A stretch of DNA of 24,114 nt from an uncultured Sphingopyxis sp. (GTDB lineage Bacteria; Pseudomonadota; Alphaproteobacteria; Sphingomonadales; Sphingomonadaceae): the NCBI GenBank assembly GCA_937957805.1, contig CALFXW010000149.1, positions 1 to 24,114 of the forward strand. The letters run 5' to 3'. The position numbers were made by a program, and so were the translations under genes. Below the pieces are notes generated by a model. That model made no database searches. It worked only from the letters and a program-made list of their open reading frames with translations, and had not been told where the DNA came from. Of this stretch, positions 8,378 to 16,020 are shown one piece after another (positions within the stretch are counted from its first letter, which is position 1; the number at the start of each line of letters is the position of its first letter).

Positions 8378-9307
8378 ATGACACGCGTCAAGGCAGCGAT
8401 CATCGGTTCGGGCAATATCGGCACCGATTTGATGATGAAGATGCTGAAATATCCGCAGAATATGGAATTGGTTGCGGTGGTCGGTATCGATGCGGCGAGC
8501 GAGGGGCTGGCAATGGCGCGCGCGCATGGCCTCGCCACCACGCATGACGGGATAGAGGGGCTAAAGCGGCTGCCCTGTTATGGCGACATCGGCATCGCCT
8601 TTGACGCGACCAGCGCCTATGCGCACAAGGAACATGATGCGGCGCTGCGGGCTGACGGGATTCAGGTGGTGGATTTGACGCCTGCCGCCATCGGCCCATT
8701 CACCGTGCCGCCAGTTAATATGGAGGCGCATCTTTCAGCGCCCAACGTCAATATGGTGACCTGCGGCGGGCAGGCGACGATACCGATGGTGGCGGCGGTG
8801 AGCCGGGTTGCCAAGGTGCATTATGCCGAAATCGTCGCTTCGGTATCCTCCCGCTCGGCAGGGCCGGGCACGCGCGCCAATATTGACGAGTTTACCCGCA
8901 CGACCGCGCGCGCGATAGAGGCTGTGGGCGGCGCGACAAAGGGTAAGGCGATCATCATCCTAAACCCCGCAGAGCCGCCGATGATCATGCGCGACACGGT
9001 GTTCACCCTCTCGGACGATGTGGAGGAGGATGTGGTGCGCGCATCGGTGGATGCGATGGTGGCCGAAGTGCAGAAATATGTCCCGGGATATCGGCTGAAG
9101 CAGGCGGTGCAATTCGAACGCTTTGGCGACAATAATCCGCTGACCATTCCGGGCATGGGGCAGTTCACCGGCGTCAAGACGATGATCCTCCTCGAAGTGG
9201 AAGGGGCGGGCGATTATCTCCCGTCCTATTCGGGTAATCTCGACATTATGACGGCGGCGGCCAAGGCGACGGGTGAATTGCTGGCAGCGCGGAGGATGGC
9301 AGCATGA
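8378..9307 (+). CDS. hsaG: HsaG/TesG-type acylating aldehyde dehydrogenase
   Basis: This 309-residue protein has an N-terminal NAD-binding motif (IIGSGNIGTDLM, 8-19) and the active-site cysteine Cys129 in NMVTCGGQA. Both are typical of acylating acetaldehyde/propanal dehydrogenases (BphJ/DmpF/HsaG). It converts the aldehyde released by the aldolase (propanal in the steroid route) and CoA to the acyl-CoA with NAD. The family works as a complex with the aldolase encoded next, through which the aldehyde is channelled. GAGGA lies 7 nt before ATG 8378. Its stop overlaps the aldolase start (ATGA), consistent with coupled synthesis of the two partners. Confidence 0.93.
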   Translation: MTRVKAAIIGSGNIGTDLMMKMLKYPQNMELVAVVGIDAASEGLAMARAHGLATTHDGIEGLKRLPCYGDIGIAFDATSAYAHKEHDAALRADGIQVVDLTPAAIGPFTVPPVNMEAHLSAPNVNMVTCGGQATIPMVAAVSRVAKVHYAEIVASVSSRSAGPGTRANIDEFTRTTARAIEAVGGATKGKAIIILNPAEPPMIMRDTVFTLSDDVEEDVVRASVDAMVAEVQKYVPGYRLKQAVQFERFGDNNPLTIPGMGQFTGVKTMILLEVEGAGDYLPSYSGNLDIMTAAAKATGELLAARRMAA

Positions 9308-10344
9308 GCGGCTTTGACGTTGCGGCGGGGCACAAGCTTTACATCCAGGATGTGACTTTGCGCGATGGCATGCATGCCATCCGCCATATGTATGGCATCG
9401 ACCATGTGCGCAGCATTGCCGCTGCGCTCGATCAGGCCGGGGTCGATGCGATAGAGGTGGCGCACGGCGACGGCCTGTCGGGGGCCAGTTTCAACTATGG
9501 TTTTGGCGCGCATACCGACTGGGAATGGATCGAAGCGGTCGCCGATGTGCTGCAGAAATCGGTGCTGACGACGCTCATCCTGCCCGGTGTTGGCACGGTG
9601 GAGGAATTGCGCCGCGCTTATGACCTTGGCGTGCGGTCGGTGCGCGTCGCCACCCATTGCACCGAGGCCGATGTTTCCAAACAGCATATTGGCATCGCGC
9701 GCGATCTTGGCATGGATGTCGCGGGCTTTTTGATGATGAGCCACATGATCGAACCCGAAGCGCTCGCCGCGCAGGCTGCGTTGATGGAAAGCTATGGTGC
9801 GCAATGCATCTATGTGACCGACAGTGGCGGCGCGCTCGACATGGATGGGGTGCGCGCGCGCTTTGCAGCCTATGCCCAGGTGCTCAAGCCTGAAACAGGC
9901 CGTGGGATGCATGCGCACCATAATTTGTCGCTTGGTGTCGCCAATTCGCTGGTTGCCGCACAATGCGGCGCGGTCCGGATTGATGCCAGCCTCGCCGGTA
10001 TGGGCGCTGGGGCGGGCAATGCGCCGCTCGAAGTCTTTATCGCCGCCGCTGATCGCAAGGGCTGGAACCATGGCTGTGATGTCATGGCATTGATGGACGC
10101 AGCAGAGGATCTGGTACGCCCGTTGCAGGACAGGCCGGTGCGGGTGGATCGTGAAACGCTCGCGCTCGGCTATGCGGGTGTCTATTCCAGCTTTTTGCGC
10201 CATGCGGAAAAGGCCGCAGAAACCTATGGGCTGGATACGCGCGCCATCCTCGTCGAACTGGGGCGGCGCAAGATGGTCGGCGGACAGGAAGATATGATCG
10301 TCGATGTCGCGCTCGACATGCTGAAGGCAGCGGAACAAGCATAA
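9304..10344 (+). CDS. hsaF: HsaF/TesF-type 4-hydroxy-2-oxoacid aldolase
   Basis: This 346-residue class II (metal-dependent) aldolase of the DmpG/BphI family has the TLRDGMHAIRH active-site segment with Arg20, Asp21 and His24. The metal-ligand pair is His203/His205 in GMHAHHN. The family's C-terminal communication domain, which contacts the dehydrogenase, is full length. It cleaves 4-hydroxy-2-oxohexanoate to pyruvate and propanal in the steroid route, and the aldehyde passes to the HsaG partner. The start overlaps the hsaG stop, and the stop overlaps the next gene by one base (TAATG). Confidence 0.93.
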   Translation: MSGFDVAAGHKLYIQDVTLRDGMHAIRHMYGIDHVRSIAAALDQAGVDAIEVAHGDGLSGASFNYGFGAHTDWEWIEAVADVLQKSVLTTLILPGVGTVEELRRAYDLGVRSVRVATHCTEADVSKQHIGIARDLGMDVAGFLMMSHMIEPEALAAQAALMESYGAQCIYVTDSGGALDMDGVRARFAAYAQVLKPETGRGMHAHHNLSLGVANSLVAAQCGAVRIDASLAGMGAGAGNAPLEVFIAAADRKGWNHGCDVMALMDAAEDLVRPLQDRPVRVDRETLALGYAGVYSSFLRHAEKAAETYGLDTRAILVELGRRKMVGGQEDMIVDVALDMLKAAEQA

Positions 10345-11798
10345 TGCCGCCGATCAGTCGCCATCGCCCCTTGCCACTGGCGGCGGTGCCCGCATGGGAC
10401 GGGGCGGCGGATGTCATCATCATCGGCTTTGGCGCGGCGGGTGCCTGCGCGGCGATTGGCGCGGCGGAGGGAGGGGCGGACGTCCTCCTCCTCGAACGCA
10501 ACGCAGGAAGTGGCGGCGCATCAGGCCTGTCGGGCGGCGAAATATATGTCGGCGGGGGCAGTGATGCCCAGCGTGCGGCGGGCTTTGACGATGATGTCGC
10601 TGATTTTGAAAAATATCTGCTGGCGGCCGGCGGCCCCTGCGCGGATGCCGAAAAATGCCATGCATATGCGACAGGCGCGCTCGATCATTACCAATGGTTA
10701 AAAGCTTCGGGCGTCCCTTATCGCGGCAATTATCTGCCCGGCAAACATATCGAACCGGTTGATGATTCGACGCTCATCTGGTCGGGGAGTGAGGCTGCTG
10801 CCCCTTTTTGCAACATCGCCAAACCTGCGCCGCGCGGACATGTCATCCAGCATATGGGTTGGGGTGGCGGACGCCCATTGGTCGATATTCTGGAACGGCG
10901 CGCACTAGATTTGGGCGTGCGCGTTCAGTGCAATGCGCGTGTTGCCGCGTTAATCGCGGACGGCGATAAAATAGTCGGTGTCGTCGCGCGCATCGACAAT
11001 CGCGACCATTTCCTGCGGGCGCATCGGGGTGTTGTGCTGGCAACCGGCGGCTTTGCATTTAACGATGCGATGCGCGCGCAATATTGCCCCCAAAGCCTCT
11101 CCCTCTCCGACCCGATTGGCGACAAGGATGATGGCGTGGGGATCGAATTGGGCATGGGCGCGGGTGGGCGCGCCATCCATATGGATCAGTTTTTCACCAC
11201 CTGTCCGTGGACGATGCCCGAAGCGCAGGCATATGGCGTTTTCGTCAATGTCGCGGGCCAACGCTTCATCAACGAAGATTGCTACCATGGCCGGGTGACG
11301 CGCGCTGCCATCGATCAGCCGGGTGGGCGCGTATATCTGTTGCTTGACCATGCGCATTTTTCGCAGCCGCTTGAGCTTGCGCGGATGGATATTGCCGCAA
11401 CCGGCGCGGACTGGGTGGAGGTGGAAAGCGAATTGGGCATGGTGGCGGGGACACTGTCGGCAACCATGGATTTTTACAATCGCCATGCGCGCGCGGGGCG
11501 CGACCCCCTGTTCGACAAGCGCGCGCCGATATTGACCCCGCTCGATCAGGGGCCGTTTGTAGCGCTGGAACTGAATTTTGCGCGCAGCTATTGCGGCTTT
11601 TTCACGCTTGGCGGGCTGCATACATCGGCGACTGGCGAAGTGCTCGATGGCGATGGGGCGCCGATCAGCGGCCTGTTTGCGGCTGGACGCTGCACGAGCG
11701 GATTGCCCGCTTGGGGGCATGGTTATAGCTCTGGCTTGAGCCTTGCCGATTGCACATTTTTCGGGCGGCGGGCGGGGCGCGCGGCGGCGGCGGGATGA
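10344..11798 (+). CDS. FAD-dependent 3-ketosteroid dehydrogenase-like protein (TesI/delta-4(5-alpha) type favoured)
   Basis: This 484-residue flavoprotein has an N-terminal Rossmann motif GFGAAG (28-33), acidic Glu51 and an LATGG segment mid-protein. It belongs to the fumarate reductase/3-ketosteroid dehydrogenase family. Two members act on steroids: delta-1 (KstD/TesH, usually over 500 residues) and delta-4(5-alpha) (TesI). The C-terminal GHGYSSGLSLAD places Tyr461 and Ser463 two apart. That matches the Tyr/Ser pair described for the Rhodococcus delta-4(5-alpha) enzyme (Tyr466/Ser468), and the length is also close. I therefore favour introduction of the 4,5 double bond of a 5-alpha-steroid. 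This assignment is by eye; another flavin oxidoreductase of the pathway remains possible. It is translationally coupled to hsaF. Confidence 0.72.
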   Translation: MPPISRHRPLPLAAVPAWDGAADVIIIGFGAAGACAAIGAAEGGADVLLLERNAGSGGASGLSGGEIYVGGGSDAQRAAGFDDDVADFEKYLLAAGGPCADAEKCHAYATGALDHYQWLKASGVPYRGNYLPGKHIEPVDDSTLIWSGSEAAAPFCNIAKPAPRGHVIQHMGWGGGRPLVDILERRALDLGVRVQCNARVAALIADGDKIVGVVARIDNRDHFLRAHRGVVLATGGFAFNDAMRAQYCPQSLSLSDPIGDKDDGVGIELGMGAGGRAIHMDQFFTTCPWTMPEAQAYGVFVNVAGQRFINEDCYHGRVTRAAIDQPGGRVYLLLDHAHFSQPLELARMDIAATGADWVEVESELGMVAGTLSATMDFYNRHARAGRDPLFDKRAPILTPLDQGPFVALELNFARSYCGFFTLGGLHTSATGEVLDGDGAPISGLFAAGRCTSGLPAWGHGYSSGLSLADCTFFGRRAGRAAAAG

Positions 11799-12271
11799 AC
11801 AACTCGCTCGAACAGAGGCTGCAACCGCTGGAGGATGCCGAAAATATCCGCAATCTCATCGCCCATTATGGCCCGCTGGCCGACGCGGGCGAGGCGGATG
11901 CCGTCGCGCAACTATGGACAGTCGATGGCGTTTATAGCGTGGGCCGTTTTGCCGAAGCTTGCGGCCAAGAAGCCATCGCCGCCCTGATAACAGGCGGGGT
12001 GCATCAGCAATATATGGCGGCGGGCGTGGCGCATATACTTGGCCCGCTGGCGCTGCGGATCGATGGTGACAGTGCCGAAGCGCGCGGCCATAGTCTGGTC
12101 GTGCTGCACGGGGCAGGGGGTGCATATAGCATCATCCGCGCATCTGCCAATTTGTGGCAATTGGCGCGCAGCGATGCTGCTGGCTTTGGCGGCTGGCGCG
12201 TCACGCGGCGCGACAATCACCTGCTCGATGGTGGTGCAGCGGCGCGTGCCTTGTTCGCCGACCGTGATTAG
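11795..12271 (+). CDS. SnoaL/NTF2-fold small protein ending the steroid operon
   Basis: This 158-residue protein has the SnoaL-like pattern: an N-terminal helix around EDAENIRNLIAHYG, then LADAGEADAVAQLWTVDGVYSVG, then a C-terminal WRVTRRDNHLLDG strand. The fold is shared by ketosteroid isomerase, scytalone dehydratase and MaoC-unrelated hydratases. The start ATG overlaps the dehydrogenase stop (ATGA), so it is cotranscribed. Placement after a ketosteroid dehydrogenase makes an isomerase or dehydratase role attractive, but I cannot assign catalytic residues and no reaction is proved. Its stop codon overlaps that of the convergent bactofilin gene. Confidence 0.78.
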   Translation: MNNSLEQRLQPLEDAENIRNLIAHYGPLADAGEADAVAQLWTVDGVYSVGRFAEACGQEAIAALITGGVHQQYMAAGVAHILGPLALRIDGDSAEARGHSLVVLHGAGGAYSIIRASANLWQLARSDAAGFGGWRVTRRDNHLLDGGAAARALFADRD

Positions 12272-12708
12272 GCCGACTTACTCTCACCCAAATCGAGCAG
12301 GGTTGGCTTGGCCGCGGTGCCGCCGCCGCGCCGGTGCGTAAAGCGACCGTCGACCTGACTACCCTGTTCGATCGTCAGATTTTCGTACGTAACATCACCC
12401 GTTATCCGCGCGGTCGCATGGATGATGAGGTCGCGGGCGTTGATTGACCCTTCAATCGTTCCGGCAAGCTTGGCGCTCTCGGCGACGACCGCGCCCTTGA
12501 TATGGCTGTCCGCACCCTGCACCAGATTGGCGCAGGTCAAATCCCCCTCAATCCGTCCGTCGAGGTGCAGGTCAACGCTGGCCGTGACATTGCCGGTGAC
12601 CGCGATGTCGCTGCCGAATACGGAAAAAGTGCTGCCCATCGAACTGTTCGCTCCCCTAACCGGTGCGACCGGCGCTGCGTTGGACGTCGGCTTGGACTTT
12701 GAGAACAT
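12268..12708 (-). CDS. Bactofilin (polymer-forming cytoskeletal protein)
   Basis: This 146-residue protein has the bactofilin core, a right-handed beta-helix with repeating hydrophobic/glycine strands (TGNVTASVDLHLDGRIEGDL, then HIKGAVVAESAKLAGTIEGSI). Disordered tails flank it. Bactofilins self-assemble without nucleotide on the inner membrane face and position cell-wall enzymes. The gene starts inside the 3' end of the M23 peptidase gene (53-nt overlap) with GGAGG 9 nt upstream. Bactofilin next to an M23 peptidase is a recurring pair in Proteobacteria and argues for a shared role in cell shape. Confidence 0.92.
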   Translation of the reverse strand: MFSKSKPTSNAAPVAPVRGANSSMGSTFSVFGSDIAVTGNVTASVDLHLDGRIEGDLTCANLVQGADSHIKGAVVAESAKLAGTIEGSINARDLIIHATARITGDVTYENLTIEQGSQVDGRFTHRRGGGTAAKPTLLDLGESKSA

Positions 12709-13801
12709 CGCTGTTCGCCTCCAGAAAACGGCGCGGATTGACGGGCTGCCCGCTCAAACGCACCTCAAAATGTAAATGGGTACCGGTCGATCGCCCGGTC
12801 GAACCCATGCGTGCGATCAGTGTGCCCGCGGTGACTTCCTGCCCCTGCCGCGCGACAAAGCCGGACAGGTGGGCATAGCGTGTCAAAATGCCATGGCCAT
12901 GATCGATCTCCACCACATTGCCATAGCCCGAACGCTGCCCGACAAAGGCAATGCGCCCAGCGGCGGCGGCGCGGATCGGGCTGCCATATGCACCCCTGAA
13001 ATCAAGCCCGGCATGCATGGCACCCGCCCCGGTAAATGGGTCGTGACGATAGCCAAAACCGCTCGACAAATTCATGCCATCGGCGGGCAGGGTGGATGGG
13101 ATGGATAATATCATCCCTTCGAGCGCTACCATCCGTTCGAAACTGGCGGCGAAGCGCTGAAACGCGGCATCGCGTGGCGGGGTGCCGCCGGGACGCGCCA
13201 TGGGGATGAAGGGGCCGCCCATCGCGTCGTTGCTACCCATGCGAATGCCAACCGCGGCGAGCGCGGCTGCGGCGCGGGCGCTGCGTGTTTCGGCCTGTCT
13301 GGTCAAATGCGCGATGGTGCTGCGCTGGCGCGCCGCAAGGGCACCGAGTGCGCTGACTTCGCGCGCCATCGGATTGCGCGCATCAACAGGGGCGGCTCCA
13401 GCGCCCGGAACGGCAGGTGCGGCGGCGTCACCACCATCGTCGCCCGCCATCTGGTCAACCACCCCCTCTATGTAATTTTGGCGGCGGTTGAGCCGGTCAA
13501 CCTCGCTGGCGATGGCTTCGCGGGTACGGGCAACGCGCGCCTCGGCCGCCTCGACGGCAACCGCGCGCGCGGCAACGTCGCGGTTATGCCACGCATCATA
13601 GCTGCGCGCGGCAACCATATAGCAAGTGAAGATCAGCCAAGCGCCCAGAACGGCGAGCACCGCATAGGCGGCGCGCCGTTGCACAGCAGCACTGATCCGC
13701 AAAAAGCGAACCTCTCCGCCCGTGCGGACAAAAATCTCATAATCGCGAAATAACGCTTTCCACCGCTGGGAAAGCGCTGTGCCGCGCAATTGCAAATTCA
13801 C
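12656..13801 (-). CDS. Membrane-anchored M23 (LytM-type) peptidoglycan peptidase
   Basis: This 381-residue protein has one N-terminal transmembrane helix (about 44-64), a periplasmic coiled-coil-like linker (about 75-115), an Ala/Pro-rich stretch and a C-terminal M23 domain (about 245-365). Zinc ligands His263 and Asp267 (HAGLD) and His344 (HLHFE) are present, with His311 in YAHLS as catalytic partner, so it should be active rather than an EnvC-like degenerate factor. The likely role is cleavage of peptidoglycan cross-bridges under control of the overlapping bactofilin. The start is GTG 13801 with a weak G-rich site upstream; no better start is in frame. Confidence 0.9.
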   Translation of the reverse strand: MNLQLRGTALSQRWKALFRDYEIFVRTGGEVRFLRISAAVQRRAAYAVLAVLGAWLIFTCYMVAARSYDAWHNRDVAARAVAVEAAEARVARTREAIASEVDRLNRRQNYIEGVVDQMAGDDGGDAAAPAVPGAGAAPVDARNPMAREVSALGALAARQRSTIAHLTRQAETRSARAAAALAAVGIRMGSNDAMGGPFIPMARPGGTPPRDAAFQRFAASFERMVALEGMILSIPSTLPADGMNLSSGFGYRHDPFTGAGAMHAGLDFRGAYGSPIRAAAAGRIAFVGQRSGYGNVVEIDHGHGILTRYAHLSGFVARQGQEVTAGTLIARMGSTGRSTGTHLHFEVRLSGQPVNPRRFLEANSDVLKVQADVQRSAGRTG

Positions 13802-13857
13802 GTGGTGCGACCCCCGTGCTGAACCCGAGAAGCGCGGATTAGAGGGGGGGATGCATT

Positions 13858-13971
13858 GAGTCGAATCGCGGTGGTCGGACTCGTGATGAATCGAAACAGG
13901 GTTGCGACGAACCGCACATCCGTCGGCATTCTGATGCCAATATGGGGCAAATATCCTGTGCGAATCGATTC
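13858..13971. promoter_or_regulatory. Cluster of six GANTC (CcrM-type methylation) sites
   Basis: GANTC occurs at 13858, 13863, 13878, 13888, 13962 and 13967. The first two abut (GAGTCGAATC) and the last two form the palindrome GAATCGATTC. The cluster lies between the M23 gene and DUF805, where both promoters must be. In Alphaproteobacteria CcrM methylates GANTC, and GcrA reads it at cell-cycle promoters. Confidence 0.6.
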
Positions 13972-13994
13972 TACCTGCCTGCGCACAGGGTCAA
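13968..13994 (-). promoter_or_regulatory. Candidate promoter of the M23-bactofilin operon
   Basis: On the minus strand TTGACC (13994-13989) precedes TAGAAT (13973-13968) with a 15-bp spacer, shorter than ideal. The -10 overlaps the GAATCGATTC palindrome of the GANTC cluster, an arrangement like GcrA/CcrM-controlled promoters. The leader to GTG 13801 would be about 160 nt. Confidence 0.3.
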
Positions 13995-14040
13995 CAATGG
14001 CTTGCAATTTATATATTTAGGCCGCAGCATCACCAACCGT

Positions 14041-14063
14041 GGGGCAGTATAGAATTTTGCCCC
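14041..14063. repeat. Inverted repeat GGGGCA-N11-TGCCCC upstream of DUF805
   Basis: Two perfect 6-bp arms flank an AT-rich 11-bp centre, 40 bp before the DUF805 start. It may be an operator or a leader hairpin. Nothing else supports a function. Confidence 0.25.
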
Positions 14064-14102
14064 CTAATATAAATGGATCCAGACTCTGGGAGGGAAGATG
14101 TC

Positions 14103-14471
14103 ATGGAATGGATGTTGATGGCTTGGCATAAATATGCCGATTTTTCGGGGCGTGCGCGCCGCAAAGAATATTGGATGTTCCAGCTGGGCGTCGTGATTGC
14201 CTATATTGCGATTGTCGTTTTGACCATGTTGCTTGGCGCAATCAGCGAAACCTTGGCCTATCTTGGCGGTGCCCTTTATATGTTGTTGGCGCTGGGCGCG
14301 ATTGTGCCATCGATAGCGGTTGGCGTGCGCCGACTGCAGGATCAGGATAAATCGGGCTGGCTGATGCTGCTGGCATTGGTGCCCATTGCCAATATCGTAT
14401 TGCTTGTCTTCATGTGTCTCGAAGGCACGGCGGGCCCCAACCAATATGGCCCTGACCCCAAGGCGGGATAA
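14103..14471 (+). CDS. DUF805 small inner-membrane protein
   Basis: This 122-residue protein opens with the family hallmark (MAWHKYADFSGRARRKEYWMF), followed by about three hydrophobic helices. The VGVRRLQDQDKSGW signature lies between the second and third, and the tail is GPNQYGPDP. These are standard DUF805 features; the molecular function of the family is not established. ATG 14103 has GGAGGG about 9 nt upstream; an earlier in-frame ATG at 14073 has none and would precede the conserved start. It is probably transcribed alone. Confidence 0.93.
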   Translation: MEWMLMAWHKYADFSGRARRKEYWMFQLGVVIAYIAIVVLTMLLGAISETLAYLGGALYMLLALGAIVPSIAVGVRRLQDQDKSGWLMLLALVPIANIVLLVFMCLEGTAGPNQYGPDPKAG

Positions 14472-14503
14472 TATTGCGGCGGGCCTTGTCAGTCGATGAG
14501 GCT

Positions 14504-14535
14504 CGCCCGCTTACCGACAAATATTTAAGCGGGCG
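14504..14535. terminator. 10-bp inverted repeat, possible terminator or attenuator after DUF805
   Basis: CGCCCGCTTA (14504-14513) and TAAGCGGGCG (14526-14535) are perfect complements around a 12-nt loop. No T-run follows, so a classical Rho-independent terminator is not shown. The left arm can also pair with GCGGGC at 14479-14484, giving two mutually exclusive stems just before the next gene. Confidence 0.4.
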
Positions 14536-14563
14536 TTGACCATTTTACGCTAAGCCCCCTTGC

Positions 14564-16003
14564 ATGAGCGATAGCGTCAAGCCCCGCCGATCCCGAACCA
14601 AGCCGGGAAAGCCCGCCGATAATCTGGCAAAAATCGATGCGTCGGTGCCTTCAGGCGCACCGCCTGCACCCACCACGCGTCCTGCCTCTGCAGTGTCGAG
14701 TGGCGTTGGGCTTGCCGGGATGGCGGCATTGCTGGGCTGGTTCTTCATCGCGCGCCATTATCACATGGACGGCGAACTCAGTGCGATTGCAAGCGTCGGG
14801 TGCATCGCCATCGCCATGTGTGCATGGTCGTTGCTGGTGGACAAGGTGCATCGCAACCCGTCAACCGGGATTGATTGGTCGCTGCGCCGCGAATGGGCCG
14901 ATGTGCATAAAATCAGCGCGGTGAAGATTGCCGGCCTGTGGGCGACATGGGCGATGATCGGCTTTCTCTACTGTGTTTTTCGCTTTTATTGGTCAGGCTC
15001 GTTTGCCTTTGCCATGCATTGGATCGGCATCGCGATGGTGCCGGTCGCGCTGCTTTCCATTCCCTATGTCCTGTGGCTCGATCGCCGACTGGTCGATCCA
15101 CGCGATGGTGCGTGGCATTTTGGCGAATGGCTGATGGGCGGCGAAGATTATGATGTCGATAAAATCTGGCGGCATTTGCGCCTATGGGCGGTGAAGGGGT
15201 TTTATACAGCCTTCATGGTGTCGATTGTGCCGGGCAATTTCCTGCCCATCTTGCTGCGTTCGGCCGATGTCATAATGTCCAACCCGCTGGAATTTGCGGC
15301 TTTCCTCGTCGCCTTCACCTATCTGGTCGATGTGCATTTCGCGACCGTCGGCTATATTTTAACGATGCGCCCGCTCGATGCGCATATCCGCACCGCCAAC
15401 CCCTATGGCATGGGCTGGGTGGCGGCGCTCATCTGTTATCCGCCCTTTGTGCTGATGAACCCGGGTGGGCCGCTATTTTATGGGGAAGACTCAGCAGGCT
15501 TTGCCGCGACCGGCGTTATTTCGCACGGCTGGTATGTCTGGGCGCAATATTTCCGTGTGCCGATGGCATTGGCATGGGCCTGGGCAGCGCTGCTTGTCGC
15601 GCTATGCGTCATTTATGCATGGGCGACTGTCGCGTTCGGCCTGCGCTTTTCCAACCTCACCCATCGCGGCATCATCACCCATGGGCCATATGCATGGACG
15701 CGCCACCCCGCCTATCTGGCCAAAAATGCCTATTGGTGGCTGGCTGGGCTGGTGCTGCTGCCGTGGGATGGCGATTTGGTGCAGGCGGTGCGCAATGTAA
15801 CGCTACTGGCGATGGTAAGCGGCGTTTATTATTGGCGCGCCAAGACAGAGGAAAAGCATCTGCTGGGCGATCCGGCCTATGCTGCCTATTGGGAATGGGC
15901 GCAGGCGCATGCACCCGTCCCGCGCCTGTTTCGCCGGCTTTCCGGTCTTGCGCGTCCGATGGTGCGGCTGGAACCTGATCCGCGTGCTGGGCCGGTAAGC
16001 TGA
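14564..16003 (+). CDS. ICMT-like integral membrane methyltransferase
   Basis: This 479-residue polytopic protein has a soluble Pro/Ala-rich N-terminus (about 1-45) followed by many hydrophobic helices. The C-terminal part carries the isoprenylcysteine carboxyl methyltransferase/PEMT-like signature HGPYAWTRHP (373-382). That is followed by a helix and Glu429-Glu430 in KTEEKHLL, which bind S-adenosylmethionine in this family. Bacterial members are mostly uncharacterised, since bacteria lack prenylated CaaX proteins; a lipid or small-molecule methyl transfer is possible. It is about twice the length of the minimal ICMT domain because of extra N-terminal helices. No clear ribosome site precedes ATG 14564. 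Confidence 0.8.
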   Translation: MSDSVKPRRSRTKPGKPADNLAKIDASVPSGAPPAPTTRPASAVSSGVGLAGMAALLGWFFIARHYHMDGELSAIASVGCIAIAMCAWSLLVDKVHRNPSTGIDWSLRREWADVHKISAVKIAGLWATWAMIGFLYCVFRFYWSGSFAFAMHWIGIAMVPVALLSIPYVLWLDRRLVDPRDGAWHFGEWLMGGEDYDVDKIWRHLRLWAVKGFYTAFMVSIVPGNFLPILLRSADVIMSNPLEFAAFLVAFTYLVDVHFATVGYILTMRPLDAHIRTANPYGMGWVAALICYPPFVLMNPGGPLFYGEDSAGFAATGVISHGWYVWAQYFRVPMALAWAWAALLVALCVIYAWATVAFGLRFSNLTHRGIITHGPYAWTRHPAYLAKNAYWWLAGLVLLPWDGDLVQAVRNVTLLAMVSGVYYWRAKTEEKHLLGDPAYAAYWEWAQAHAPVPRLFRRLSGLARPMVRLEPDPRAGPVS

Positions 16004-16020
16004 CCACTCGGGCCAAAACC

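Noticed and set aside
9226..10338. 370-codon open frame on the minus strand opposite hsaF
   Set aside because: It mirrors the aldolase gene in the complementary codon phase, has no recognisable domain, and hsaF has all catalytic residues. It is a high-GC shadow.
13798..14007. 69-codon minus-strand frame upstream of the M23 gene
   Set aside because: No ribosome site or family match; it covers the GANTC cluster and candidate promoter, so regulatory DNA explains the region better.
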